From Klebsormidium nitens (Eukaryota; Streptophyta; Klebsormidiophyceae; Klebsormidiales; Klebsormidiaceae), in NCBI GenBank assembly GCA_000708835.1, contig DF237199.1:58207-122206 (forward strand): a stretch of 64,000 nt of DNA. The letters are read 5' to 3'. This document shows positions 35,446 to 45,718 of this stretch, one piece after another (position 1 is the first letter of the stretch; each line of letters begins with the position of its first letter). The notes under the pieces are model-generated. The model saw only the letters and a program-made list of their open reading frames with translations. It had not been told where the DNA came from and did not search any database. A program made the translations under genes and the position numbers.

Positions 35446-36737
35446 TCAACGTGAATGGATCCCTTTGCCTGCATCATTGGCCTGATGTAAGAAGGTAGCG
35501 AAGTCGTCGCCGCTGCTTCCATTGCCTTCTAAACTTGAATCCATGGCTTCAATCATTTCTTGCAGGCGAGCAATGGGTACATTCTCCGCTGACTCTAGGA
35601 AAAACCGTCGCAAATCCTCAGCTTTCATCAAGCTCTGGGGACGCAACTGGACAGATGATACGAAGCGTGATGCCTGCGAGACGGACAAAAGCCTCGAGTA
35701 AACGAACTTACCACTTTCGTGGAATATTGCCCTTCATACAGATCCAGGCTGGAACAGGTGCTTCGCAACATAGCACCAGCGTCGTCCAACCGATCCGGCA
35801 GACCCAGTTGTCAACTGATGGGCGAGGTCAACCAGCAGAATCTGAACCCCATTGAGCGTCAAGTTGCTATCAGTAGCCCTCTATCAGAAGCCAGTACTTC
35901 AGATGTCGCACAACCCTTGCATCACATCTTGCTCTGACTCTCCTATCTGCTACAGGTACATGTTAGGATAAAACCGATTGAAGTACTGTGCAGATTCACC
36001 GCTTTCCTCAGGTTGGGGCACCCCTCACCAGCACATCAAGGGCGTGCTCAGGAAGTTCTGCAGTCTTCCGCCTGAGAGACTGTAGAAATGTGGGAAGAGC
36101 AAGTCTGCCTGGGGGAGCGCCAGCTGGAACCAGGTGAAGTCCCAGCAAGCGGGCCGCATGTGCCGCTTCCTCCAATGTCAGCTGCCCGTCTCGATCTGTG
36201 TCCAACATGTGGAACACCTGGAAAGGGTTGCAAATTACAGTTTTGCGCTGGAGCTCAAGAATAAGACCTGGAAGGCTAGTGGTGATTGGACCTCTGGGGA
36301 GGTGAAAGCAGCTGCCAGACAAGAAGAGCTGGGCAGCAGGTCAACTATGCAGAGTCTTGACTCCATTCGGGAAAGCCATGCATCCCCGTCTTTTGATATC
36401 CTTCACAAGTGAGGCATTGGTTATTCAAATGTGACATTTTGCAGCACTTCTGGGCTCCAAAACTCCTGCTTCGTGAACTCATCCGACAATAGAAAATTCT
36501 GCATTGAAGTTCAGGCCTTCGAATTAGGGTTTCATATTTCCCTTTCCTTGGTACTGAAGAAGCTGGGCTCCAGAAATCTCTGCTCCCTTTTTCGAAGACA
36601 TCATTAATATCCACAGGGGGTCCGAAAATGAAAAGGAAATAACTTTCAAGATCGGAAAACTTTCTCACCTGCGTAAGTTGGTCTTCATGCTCCCTGTCCA
36701 GGCTCAGTCGGGCGTCTATCGTGCTTGGAGAAACCAT
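35446..36737 (-). CDS. Small EF-hand (calmodulin/centrin-like) protein, middle exon unresolved
   Basis: Exon 1 (36737-36669, MVSPSTIDARLSLDREHEDQ) joins exon 2 (36217-36029) in phase. Together they form a canonical calcium-binding EF-hand: VFHMLDTDRDGQLTLEE, with loop positions 1, 3, 5 and 12 all acidic (Asp29, 31, 33 and Glu40). The last exon (35673-35446; AEDLRRFFLESAENVP, then LQEMIEAMDSSLEGNGSSGDDFATFL) matches the layout of a fourth EF-hand, but its loop lacks the usual D-x-D-x-D-G pattern and probably binds calcium poorly. One exon is expected between. A good GTAAGT donor at 35712 supports LDLYEGQYSTKV as its end, but no in-frame acceptor was found. Predicted cytosolic calcium sensor of roughly 190-200 residues; partner unknown. 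Confidence 0.6.
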
Positions 36738-38011
36738 GGTGGATACATGCTCTATCCTCTATGATGAGGACCACCAGCTCACTGCCGCCCTTCAAGGAGA
36801 GCCCTCGTTTATTTCTTCTCACATTCAGGATCACCATCTGGAGTTGCACTGCCCTGCATTTGCCTGCGATGCCATGATGCTGCACATTGTTCGGCGACCA
36901 CACGCGCAGTAGCGCTTAGAGAAGGGTCGCTATGCCAGCTCAAACCGTTCGATGGTCCTATGACCAGCAGCACACCGTCCGATGCTCACCACGGAATTGG
37001 CGCCCAATCGTAACGGTCCATTCCGCTGCTCGAAGTTGAAGTTGCCCATGCAGAGCAAGGCAGACTGCACACTGCACTGTGCACAGTGCTCTTGAGTGAC
37101 GGCAGCCTGCACAGTGCAGTCGGGCCTGGGCGAGACCAGATTTTCCATTCTGCAGGAGGAAGCCGCCAGCGCGTGCTTTCAAGGAGGCTTGATCAGCTTT
37201 AGAAGAAGTCCTCTTACGATCTCAGCAGGACGTTGCGTCACGTGACAACCCACCGCCTAGCTCGCTAGCCAGGCCCCGTAGATCCTTGCTTGACATTACT
37301 CCCTTGCTTGCATCGATCCACTTCACCACTTCACGTAATGTAGAAAAGTGACGTGTGGCGCTCTTGCAAAATAAAGTAAACGCAAACGTCGTGATTGCAT
37401 CAGCTTTTCAACCAGACTGCATTTCTTGGATAAGGATAAGGCTAGTGACTTGATGGAGGTTCTGCGGAGCCGCGCCCTTATCCCTGTCCAAGATGAAAAG
37501 GAGAATGCTGTCCTTGGCAAAGGTGAGAACTGCTGGCCTTATGATTTGCATACGCTTGAAAGCATGTTGAGATGCTAGGCAAGCAGGGACAATTGTGAGA
37601 CTACTGTTGCACTCTTTGAATGTATTGCTGACATTGGATTCCCAAGGCAATGGAGGTGTAGACTACTGCACCCAGAAAGGAACAAGAGGCTGTTGGGTTG
37701 CAGACATGCACGGAAAGAGCAGATGAATTGATCTTCGCGAAACTGGCAAATGCAGGGTCAATGAATGCAGCTAGGCATTGATCTTTGAACAAGATGGTTT
37801 GTGAAGCAGAAGCTGCTTTTCAACGTTGGGACACTCTAATCAATAAATGTACATTTGGGCGATGCCATTGCTGCTCATGTTTACCAGATGCGGGAAGTTG
37901 CTCTACTGCAATAAGAAGAGTAGAGCCAACAGATAAAATGTCTCTTTTTGCATACTTCAGCAAGTCTGAACACTTGTTGGAACAAATCACAGCATTGTTC
38001 TGCATCTCCAG
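36738..38011. other. Divergent intergenic region, probably with an unresolved 5' exon
   Basis: Lies upstream of the EF-hand gene (-) and the destruction-box gene (+). The first coding exon of the latter may lie around 37.8-38.0 kb, but I could not fix it. Short inverted CTGCACAGTGCAG-type motifs occur near 37065-37120. Confidence 0.4.
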
Positions 38012-39960
38012 GCAACTTCAAAGAGGGCGCCGGCTTCCCTTCTGCCTCCAAGCCTGGCATGCAGTCCCGCAAGGCTGGATCCACCAAGCAAGTAACCCTG
38101 CTGGTCCCTGAAAACCCTGGGCTGTCAGCCAAGACTCCCGGCCCTTCTGCAAAGACCCCTGGTCGGAGGGCCCTAGGAGATATCACTAACGCAGGGCAAG
38201 GCAGCAAGGCAGCCAAGACCCCAAAGCTCAAGGCAGACGGCCTCAAGGCAGTGCAGACGCCGGCAAGGAGGGCCCTTGCAAACATCACCAATCAGGCCCA
38301 AGTGCAGTTGCAGAGAAAGGCTGAGCAGGGGCTTAGGGAAACAGTAGCAGAGAAGGCGGTTGAGGTTGAGGGGCTGGTTAGCACTGCTAGAGAGGCTGCG
38401 AGCGACAGGGAAAGGAGAGCCGTCAGGCGGACGGCGAATGGGAGGAGGATAGTGGCGGGGGTGAAGCTCCGGTTGAGCGCCCAGGAGAAGGCGGAGATTA
38501 GGGAGAGGGCGACAATGCTGGCGGAGACGGGGATCGAGCACGTGCATGTGACGGGGCAGCAGGTGGAGGAGCTGCGCGCCAGGCAGGAGGAGAAGGGTGA
38601 GAGCAGCCATGCTCTGATGCAAACAAAGTGCTCTGCCGTCTTGAGATTCATCTGCGCAGTACCTGAGGCTTACTGAGAGCCGACGCACTTTTGGTCTCTC
38701 CCTCCTCTCAACCACAGCAGATTTGGGATTACTGGTCTGACAAGTAAGCTCCGCAGGGTATCCAATTTCTTCTGCCAGCTGTCACGTGGATGCAACTTGG
38801 TCATTCAAATAAAGTCGACCTTATTGCCGAGTTTTGAATCACATGAGTCGAAAGCCTGTGGCCCTCTTCTAGACCATAACACATGGTGGCTGTGGTGTGC
38901 AGACGTGACAGGGAGCATGCGACGGCTGCTGGGCTTGGACAATGATGACCGTCCTTTTGTCTTTGAAACAACCTCTGCATCTGACCTGGTAAGATTGGCT
39001 TTGCAACCCCCTCCAGTCTCCAGCTGTTTCGCACAGCCTCTTCCAAACCGGTCAAAGTAGAATGATTCTTGTAGATAACCCTGATCTTTCAACAGGTACA
39101 ATCAAGTCCCAGGAGGATCTATTGTTCTACGAGATTGGAAGACAGTTCGCTTGTGGTAGAACAACACTGAAAGGTGCCGGCATTCCTGGCTCCGTCATTT
39201 AGCACAAGAGCTTTCATATAAGCATGAGGATAAGATCTGGAAGGATGATATCCAGCTTCTCATTCTGAAATGATGTGCATTTGGTAGCCAGGCTTGAGAT
39301 GCTGCTAGAAATTGCTCGAGAGAAGGCCATCTACGGATTTGCGGGGTCAAGTGCGCGGAGTCCAGCGGCCGTGTGCAGTGCTGAGCTCAGGCAGCGGCGG
39401 ATTCAGGCTTGCATACTTGTTCTCCAGGGTAAGAGGAGCCAGCAGATCGTGCTGCTTCTGGTCCTGCCCACATGTGGGCATGTTCAACCCTGGCCCATCA
39501 ACATTTCTGTGCCGTTTTTGTGCAGGCCCCTGCTGACGATGAGAGCCGGCTCGAGCCTATCGATGTGTCACAGCCGTCCTCCCCCGACTTCAAAGCAACA
39601 GGTAAACGCAAAAGCCAGTCGATGCTGCGCGCAGAACAAGACTCGATGTTGCTTCTTACGCATGAGTATATCATGCACCTACATGGTTTCCCCTGCTTTT
39701 CAGGTAGAGCAAAAGGTCGGTTTGATATCCATGTTGGATCGTGACAATTGTCTTTGGAGCATGTTGCTCAAACGTGCTGTTGAACATGGCCAGCCAACAA
39801 AATCTGCTCCGCTCCCGCAGCTCGCTCCTCGGCGCTCAGCACTTTCGACGACAACGACATTCTGCGGGCGTCTCTTGACGTCCTTCCCTCGCTGTCTGAC
39901 CGGGAGCTGGACTTCGACTGGCAAGACGAAGACATGGAGGTCGAATCGGACGCGGACTGA
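38012..39960 (+). CDS. Protein with two destruction boxes, candidate APC/C substrate (securin/PATRONUS-like?)
   Basis: Exons that fit: 38012-38596, 38903-38988, 39107-39155, an exon starting 39288 (its end uncertain, up to 39428), 39526-39601 and 39821-39960 with stop TGA. The first exon is open upstream; the first ATG within it is 38059. It carries TPGRRALGDITN and TPARRALANITN, each matching the destruction-box consensus RxxLxxxxN recognised by the anaphase-promoting complex. A basic, helical Ala/Glu/Arg region follows (about 38330-38596). The next exons read MRRLLGLDNDDRPFVFETTS and ARLEMLLEIAREK, and the C-terminus is acidic (ELDFDWQDEDMEVESDAD). Two D-boxes near the N-terminus and an acidic C-terminus resemble securins, including plant PATRONUS, but no securin-wide homology can be claimed. 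It follows CAP-H2 on the same strand, with the EF-hand gene between. Confidence 0.55.
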
Positions 39961-40905
39961 GTCGCCTCTATTCCGCAACCCGGCCTCCTAAATCGAGTCC
40001 GCATACTCGTAAATTGTCCACAATCTTTCAAGTTTACTGTTTTACTAAAAGGATCAGGCGGGTTCGGTGGATGTTGATAGTGACTTTTTTAAAAAAGGCG
40101 ATACCTGCTACTGAGGAGGTTTATCTATCCACGGGCCGTAACGCATCATGTATGACATGCACCACGCTTCATGCGTGCATGCTGCCTGCCCCAACAGGCA
40201 TCAAGAACGGCCCAGGTTGCAAGCTATCACGTACACCACGATGGTACGGAGCTCACTGCGCAGGCTGCATGGGTGCCCAGCATCGTTGCATGCTGTGAGC
40301 TGCTCACAGGCTGCAGGCAACTATGAACTGTTGCGTTCAGCTTACATGGGCATGCGGATCGTATGCATACGGTATCACATGGTATGCCAGTTGCATCGGT
40401 TTAATTGGGCCAATTTCATTTGGTAGTAATGGCATATCATATATGCATGTGCACATGCGATCCGTGGCGCCGCGCGCTTGTGGCAACGTTGTGGACTCAA
40501 CGTTCCACAAGTTGATTACCACATCGATCATGCAGTATATATGGCATGTTGCAGCAAGCTGACCGCGACGGTGAGTCCGCAATCGACGCACTCGGACATG
40601 GTCTCACGCCGGGTCCAACTAACTAGCTATCGACTTGACAAGATATATCACGCAGCCGCCGGGCCGCCCATGCATGATATAATTGATGGTCTGCAATAAG
40701 TGCGTGTCCATGCATGACTCATTCATACTGAGAATCCCTCATGCAAGGCTTTCCGTGAACTTTGGAGGCACTCAGTACGTCGTGACAAGGAAGTATTCTC
40801 TGTAAACAAGTACCTCACCGCTTGGGGAAAGTAACCTGTACAAGCTCCACGTACTCGCATCAACTTACAGCGAATCAGGTTCAATTTCCCCGTTCCCCAG
40901 CATTG
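39961..40905. other. Intergenic region, convergent gene ends
   Basis: No gene seen. Dense in GCATGC/ATGCAT steps between 40140 and 40690, with no clear repeat unit. Confidence 0.45.
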
Positions 40906-43900
40906 TCATCTAGTGCTGGCTCTTTCGGCATTGATCTTCGTAGGCAGCAACTCGGCCATCTCTCTGCACACTTGCACCCGTTCGTCCATGCCCTTCACCG
41001 CGTGCTTTTCGACGTACTTCAAAAAAGCGGTGTACAGTTCCAAGCTTGTGACCAAATGCTCTATTCTGCGCTCCTCATTTTGCTTGTCGTACAATTTGTA
41101 GTATAACATAGCCAGCTGAACCTGCGCGAGCAAGTATTCTTCTTCCTCTCCCTCGGGAACCTTTTCCGGCACCTTCCCTTTCGCATCCCGGAAACTGTCC
41201 AGGAAAAGCGTGTAGAACTTAACCGCATCCTTCGCGGCAGGCCCGTACTTTGCGAACGGGCGGCTGTGGCTCAACCGCACGTCGACGATCTCCTGGTTAA
41301 TGCACGCTAACTCGTAGGTTAGCTGCCGCCAAACGCCGGAGAACGCGCTGGGGTTAAGGGCGCTAACTAAGGGTTCTAATCTCGTGGCCCGACGCTTGTG
41401 TAGCTGGCAGACGCGGCTTTCGTTTGACTCCAGGAACGCGAGGTACTTGTGAAGCGTGCTGATGTCAAACAGGATGCTGCAGTGGTCGGTCACGTGCCCA
41501 TCCAGCCGGTAGTACTGCACAAAGGAGGCACGGGCTAAGCATTAGGACCATGAGAAAGGGACTAAGAGAAGTCAGCCGAGTATCGTATCTCCTTCAGCAT
41601 GACACAGTCTTGCAGCGAGAATCGAAGGCTTCCTGATGAAGGACGAGCCTTTTGGCGTTCGGAACCTGGAAAAGTGGACAGGACTGGAGCATCAAAGCAT
41701 CTACGTAATCGGCCGTCCGCACGCAAAAAGCGATAGGGGGACGCCCCTTACCTCGAGCGCACCCTTGAAGGCCGCCATCCCCTTGTTGAACTGCTTGACC
41801 GCATCCTCGTACAAGCGCACCCCCCCAGTCTCGTCGCACCCGCTTAGTGCACCCGTCGAGGGAAGGTTGAGGCTCTCAAACCGCAGCTGTCGTTGGGTGG
41901 GCTTAGAATCTTGCTGCCCGTCCGGTTGCGGCGGGGCTTTGCCAGCGGACGCCTTGCCGTTTGCGGGCGGCTGGAGATTGCTGCGATCCTGCAGAACCGC
42001 CGGCGCGGGCCCCGGGCCGCTTGCTGCGGAGAGGGCGTTCTCGTCGGCTGCGCTGGTGAAGAGGGACCGGGAGTTGCCGATAATTTGCATGTGCCTGCCG
42101 CAGAAGAAAGACTCGTTGGTCGAATTGCTCGAAATAGGTGCTGAAAGAGGTGGAGAGTGGAAGCGGACCTGAAATTCTGGTGCTCGGCCTGCGGTTCATT
42201 AAGGTAGAAGCCGAGGCGGCTATGTTGCTGATTTGAGCTTCTTCAGTACGTGATGCAAGGTGTACAAGGGCGACCTTGCACCCCTTTGTCCACTGCTCGA
42301 GCTATTGATCATGCTGTCCAAGCAGTGCCGTGAGGTGTCAACTAAAGGGAGAAGAGGCTGTAAACGAACCCTCATTCTTCGGGTTATTGGCTCGAATCCT
42401 GAAACTCCCTAGGTAGAGAGAAAAACTTCGTCCCCACGAAATTCAAGGCCCTTACTCCGTCGACCCGCAAGGAGGACAACACGAAACGACAGAGGTCCTT
42501 CGATAGACAGACACTCACAGTCTGCCCCAGCCAATCAACACGTTCGCCACCACGTCTCCACCATTCTCCGTCTGCAGTGTGATGCCCGCCCGTTCCAGAA
42601 CCAAGCTTGCCGCCGCCAAACAGTGAGCGGCCGTCTCGTAATCGCCTTGCTGAACGAAGTAGCCAGAGACCTGCACAAGTGGTAGATTCGGATCTTCTTC
42701 TTGTGCGATCCTGGGCGGCCAAGGCGAGCTGCCGAGAAGGCTGAAAGTTCGAAGCCAAGAGGAGCTTTTGCCCAGACATTCAAGAGATGCGAATCTGGAG
42801 AACTGACCGAGTAGAAGGAGGCAATCTGCTGTTCACCAGCAACTAATCACCGGTGGACGGAGATAGCTCCGGACCAAAGGATCGGTTTCGAGTCCTTAGC
42901 ACGTTGCAGGATTGCAGAGCTCTATATGCCATCCCCCTTTGTTTAACGATCCTACATACCTTTTTTCATTTTGAGTATCATGTTTGATATTTCCGGGCGC
43001 CTACCTGTGCGCAGTTCTGTGCCCATTCAAGCGGCTCAAAGTTGTGGCCCATGCGCAGCTGGCGGTCCAGCGTGATGCCCAGGAACTCTGCCATCTGGTC
43101 CTGCTGCCGGGAGTGGCCGTACACTTGAGCCAGGTAGAACGCCGTCATCGTGTACAGAAACTCCGCCTTCTCTCTCGATCCACCCTCCGATTCCTTTTCT
43201 GCGCTGGTTTCTGTCTTAAAACCGCTTGTCTCCGGGGCTGGCTCTGGCTGTCTATCGCCGCTGCTGGGAGGGACGTCAAGTGCAGGCTTGCTGGCTGAGG
43301 TGGAACTATTTTCAGTGTTCTCGAACTCTTCAGTTCGTTCCGGACTTGGCTCTGAACCTGCTTCGATCCTACTATTCTGCTCCTCCGCAGAAGTTCCCCG
43401 GTCCACAGATGGCCCACGATTTCCGGCGTCTGCCGGACCAGTACCTGTAACTGCTTCCGAGGGTGGACCTTGGTAAGCTTCGATGTCAGGGCATGGTGCA
43501 CGCGAAACTGGAGCGGCCACCTGTGTTGGTGCACGGTACTTGTGGTAGAGCCGCTGTGCTTCCAGCAGGTAGGACTCAGCCTTCTTCTGCTCGTCACGGT
43601 TGCTCCAGATGACACCCAGCAGGTTGTACGCATCCTGTAGGGCCTCCACGTTGCGCTCCTCCAAAATCTGCACCCAGACTTTCGTTCAGTTGAGACGGCC
43701 AGAGGAAAACAACTTCGAATGCATTTAAGCACAAGCTGAGTGTAGGAATGCGTTCTCATCTGAAAGTAATCGCGTCTGAGAGTTTCACCATACACCAAAA
43801 GCACCTGGTGACAACTTCGATGTACATTGAGAGCTACCACTTGAGAGCTGAGACCTAAAGTGATTGATAAGGATCAACTGAAAACAGCGACAACCTAAGG

Positions 43901-44852
43901 GCTTCAAGCTGAGCTGCCACATCAGCGCACAAACATTTGTGTGGAGCAAAGATAATAACAAAATGGAGCTTTTCAAGAGTCAAAGGTGATGCCAAACTCC
44001 TACAATGAGTAGAAACTGAATTGAAAAAGGATACAAAAAGCCACAAACCGTGACGGAGCCTTGAAAAAAGTACTGCTTGCAAGAGTCCAACCAGATGAAA
44101 GCCCCTGCCAGCCACACGGCCAATCCTTGGGGCACTTCCGCTTAAGTTCTGTTGGATCATACACAAGAAGAACTGAATGATAGGTGGTGGCATGATACCT
44201 TCAACTGTAACGAAGCACTTGTGAGAAGCTTGTCAGCCAGTGATGGGTCTTCTGTGTCGAGAGCGAGGGTGCCTCTCCTCAGATCAAGCATAGCAAGCAT
44301 GTCCTTGCATTCAGCCTGCACCGTTGGAATGCAAGTAAGTATCAAGCTGAAAGATTTGACAGTCTACGAAACGAATTTGCAACCATTGAAAGCTTGTCAT
44401 GAGCTAGTGCATCAGTATTCCCAAGATTTTGAAAGTGCTTACAGTTTGCGTCGTCTGCATCAGAGTATAAGCAACTGATTGTGCTTGATCAAGAAACACC
44501 TGCACAGAGCTTATAGAAGACAGGCTACAGATTGGAGCTGAAAGGCACGTTCTAGGGGCTGCAGAAGCCTGAGGGAGTATTGGATCAGCTGGAACAACAG
44601 GGGAGAATGATGCAAGACCTTGCTCACCTTCTCCTCTGGACATAAGAGGCCCTCTGCTCGAGAATATGCGGCTCCCTGGTGTCTAAGGTTGCTCAGCTTT
44701 TCAATTGCCAGGTACTTAGACTTGAAGGGCTCATTCTCAGGGTCCTCCACTTTGCTCAGCTCCTGAGCTTCCAAGACAGTGGGGATGTAAGTGTCGTGCA
44801 CATAGGCACTCCATGGCTTTGAAGGAGAACTTAATGAGCTAGATTCAGCCAT
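40906..44852 (-). CDS. KIFBP: KIF-binding protein (KBP/KIFBP), TPR-like
   Basis: In animals KBP binds kinesin motor domains and regulates microtubule transport; the plant role is less clear. Seven exons in phase: 44852-44628, 44499-44443, 44315-44199, 43667-43005, 42670-42519, 42094-41752 and 41514-40906, giving 721 residues (human protein about 620). Family signatures include the TPR-like DAYNLLGVIWSNRDEQKKAE, TAFYLAQVYGHSRQQDQMAE and GDYETAAHCLAAASLVLERA. The C-terminal block YYRLDGHVTDHCSILFDIS followed by CQLHKRRATRLEPL is also typical. The extra length is mainly an insertion of about 120 Ser/Glu/Pro-rich residues (about 179-298) between two helices in exon 4. ATG 44852 (MAESSSLSSPSKPW) is chosen because family similarity begins right after it; the frame is open further upstream. 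Confidence 0.9.
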
Positions 44853-45718
44853 CCTGTGCCGCCTCTTGATCAGTTGAAGTAAAGGGGAAGCGTCAATCAA
44901 TTGGAAAAGGAGCACAATAGGCCGCAGATGTGCAGTAAAATGCAGTGTGCTGATCGTACGTGAGGGGGTTTGGAGTTTCAATGGTTGCCAGTAAGGGAGA
45001 GCTCGATTATTGAAACGTGCAAAGAGGCCTCCAGGGACGGGGAAGGAAAGGTTTGGAGAGGAGGGAAGCGTCCCCAGCAGTGGCAGAACTGCACAGTGAA
45101 AATGCAATTTTTGCCAAGTGCTGCCACTGCACGTTGCTCGACTCCTTCAGGACTACCGACGTACCGTACTGCTTTTTTCCACCTATAATTTCGGCAAAAA
45201 ATATATAATTATTTGGCCTGCTGAAAATTTTAAATAATTATCCAAGAGCGATGATGGTCGATAACGGTTCTTTTTAGCAGGTAACGCTGAGTCTGCCGAA
45301 AGTTTCAAACGTTTCATAATGAACTATTTTGCGTCGAAGGTGCCGATATTAAAAAGCAGTACGGTAGTACCGGTAGTAGGAGTCGGAGTGACCATCTTTC
45401 TCACATCTCACATCTTTGCCAACAAATATCCAAATTTTCGTGATCGGACGCGTCAATTTTTGTTGGAGCAGAAGCCGCTTTCTTTTCCCGTATAATAGGG
45501 ACCAGTTTGTGATGAGTCCGGAGGTAGAACAAGGCTGTGCTTAGAGAAGAAGTCTGAAGGACGTCAATTCTAATACATTAAATACGAGAGAATATCTGGT
45601 CGGTCAGCAACTTCCGTTTGAGCTGCGGCAATCTTCATTCTCATAGGAGCGGGGAGTGGGTGGGCGCGAGCAGGGAAGCAACGGGATAAGGCCCAGGGAG
45701 TGTCTCTGAGGAGCAGCC
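44853..45718. promoter_or_regulatory. Divergent promoter region of KIFBP and UTP6
   Basis: The 866 bases between the start codons of two divergently transcribed housekeeping genes must contain both promoters. Its centre (45164-45364) is an AT-rich inverted-repeat element. No TATA box in a convincing position was found for either gene. Confidence 0.45.
45164..45364. mobile_element. MITE-like element flanked by TA, in a divergent promoter
   Basis: The ends are inverted repeats: CCGTACTGCTTTTT at 45164-45177 and its exact reverse complement AAAAAGCAGTACGG at 45351-45364. Both are flanked by the dinucleotide TA (45162-45163 and 45365-45366). A TA target duplication with short terminal repeats and a 201-bp AT-rich non-coding core is the pattern of Stowaway-like (Tc1/mariner-derived) MITEs. 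There is no transposase. Confidence 0.55.

Noticed and set aside
38717-38742. Possible extra exon (reads IWDYWSD or FGITGLT) in the D-box gene
   Set aside because: Including it breaks the reading frame with the preceding exon, while the exons on either side join directly in phase.
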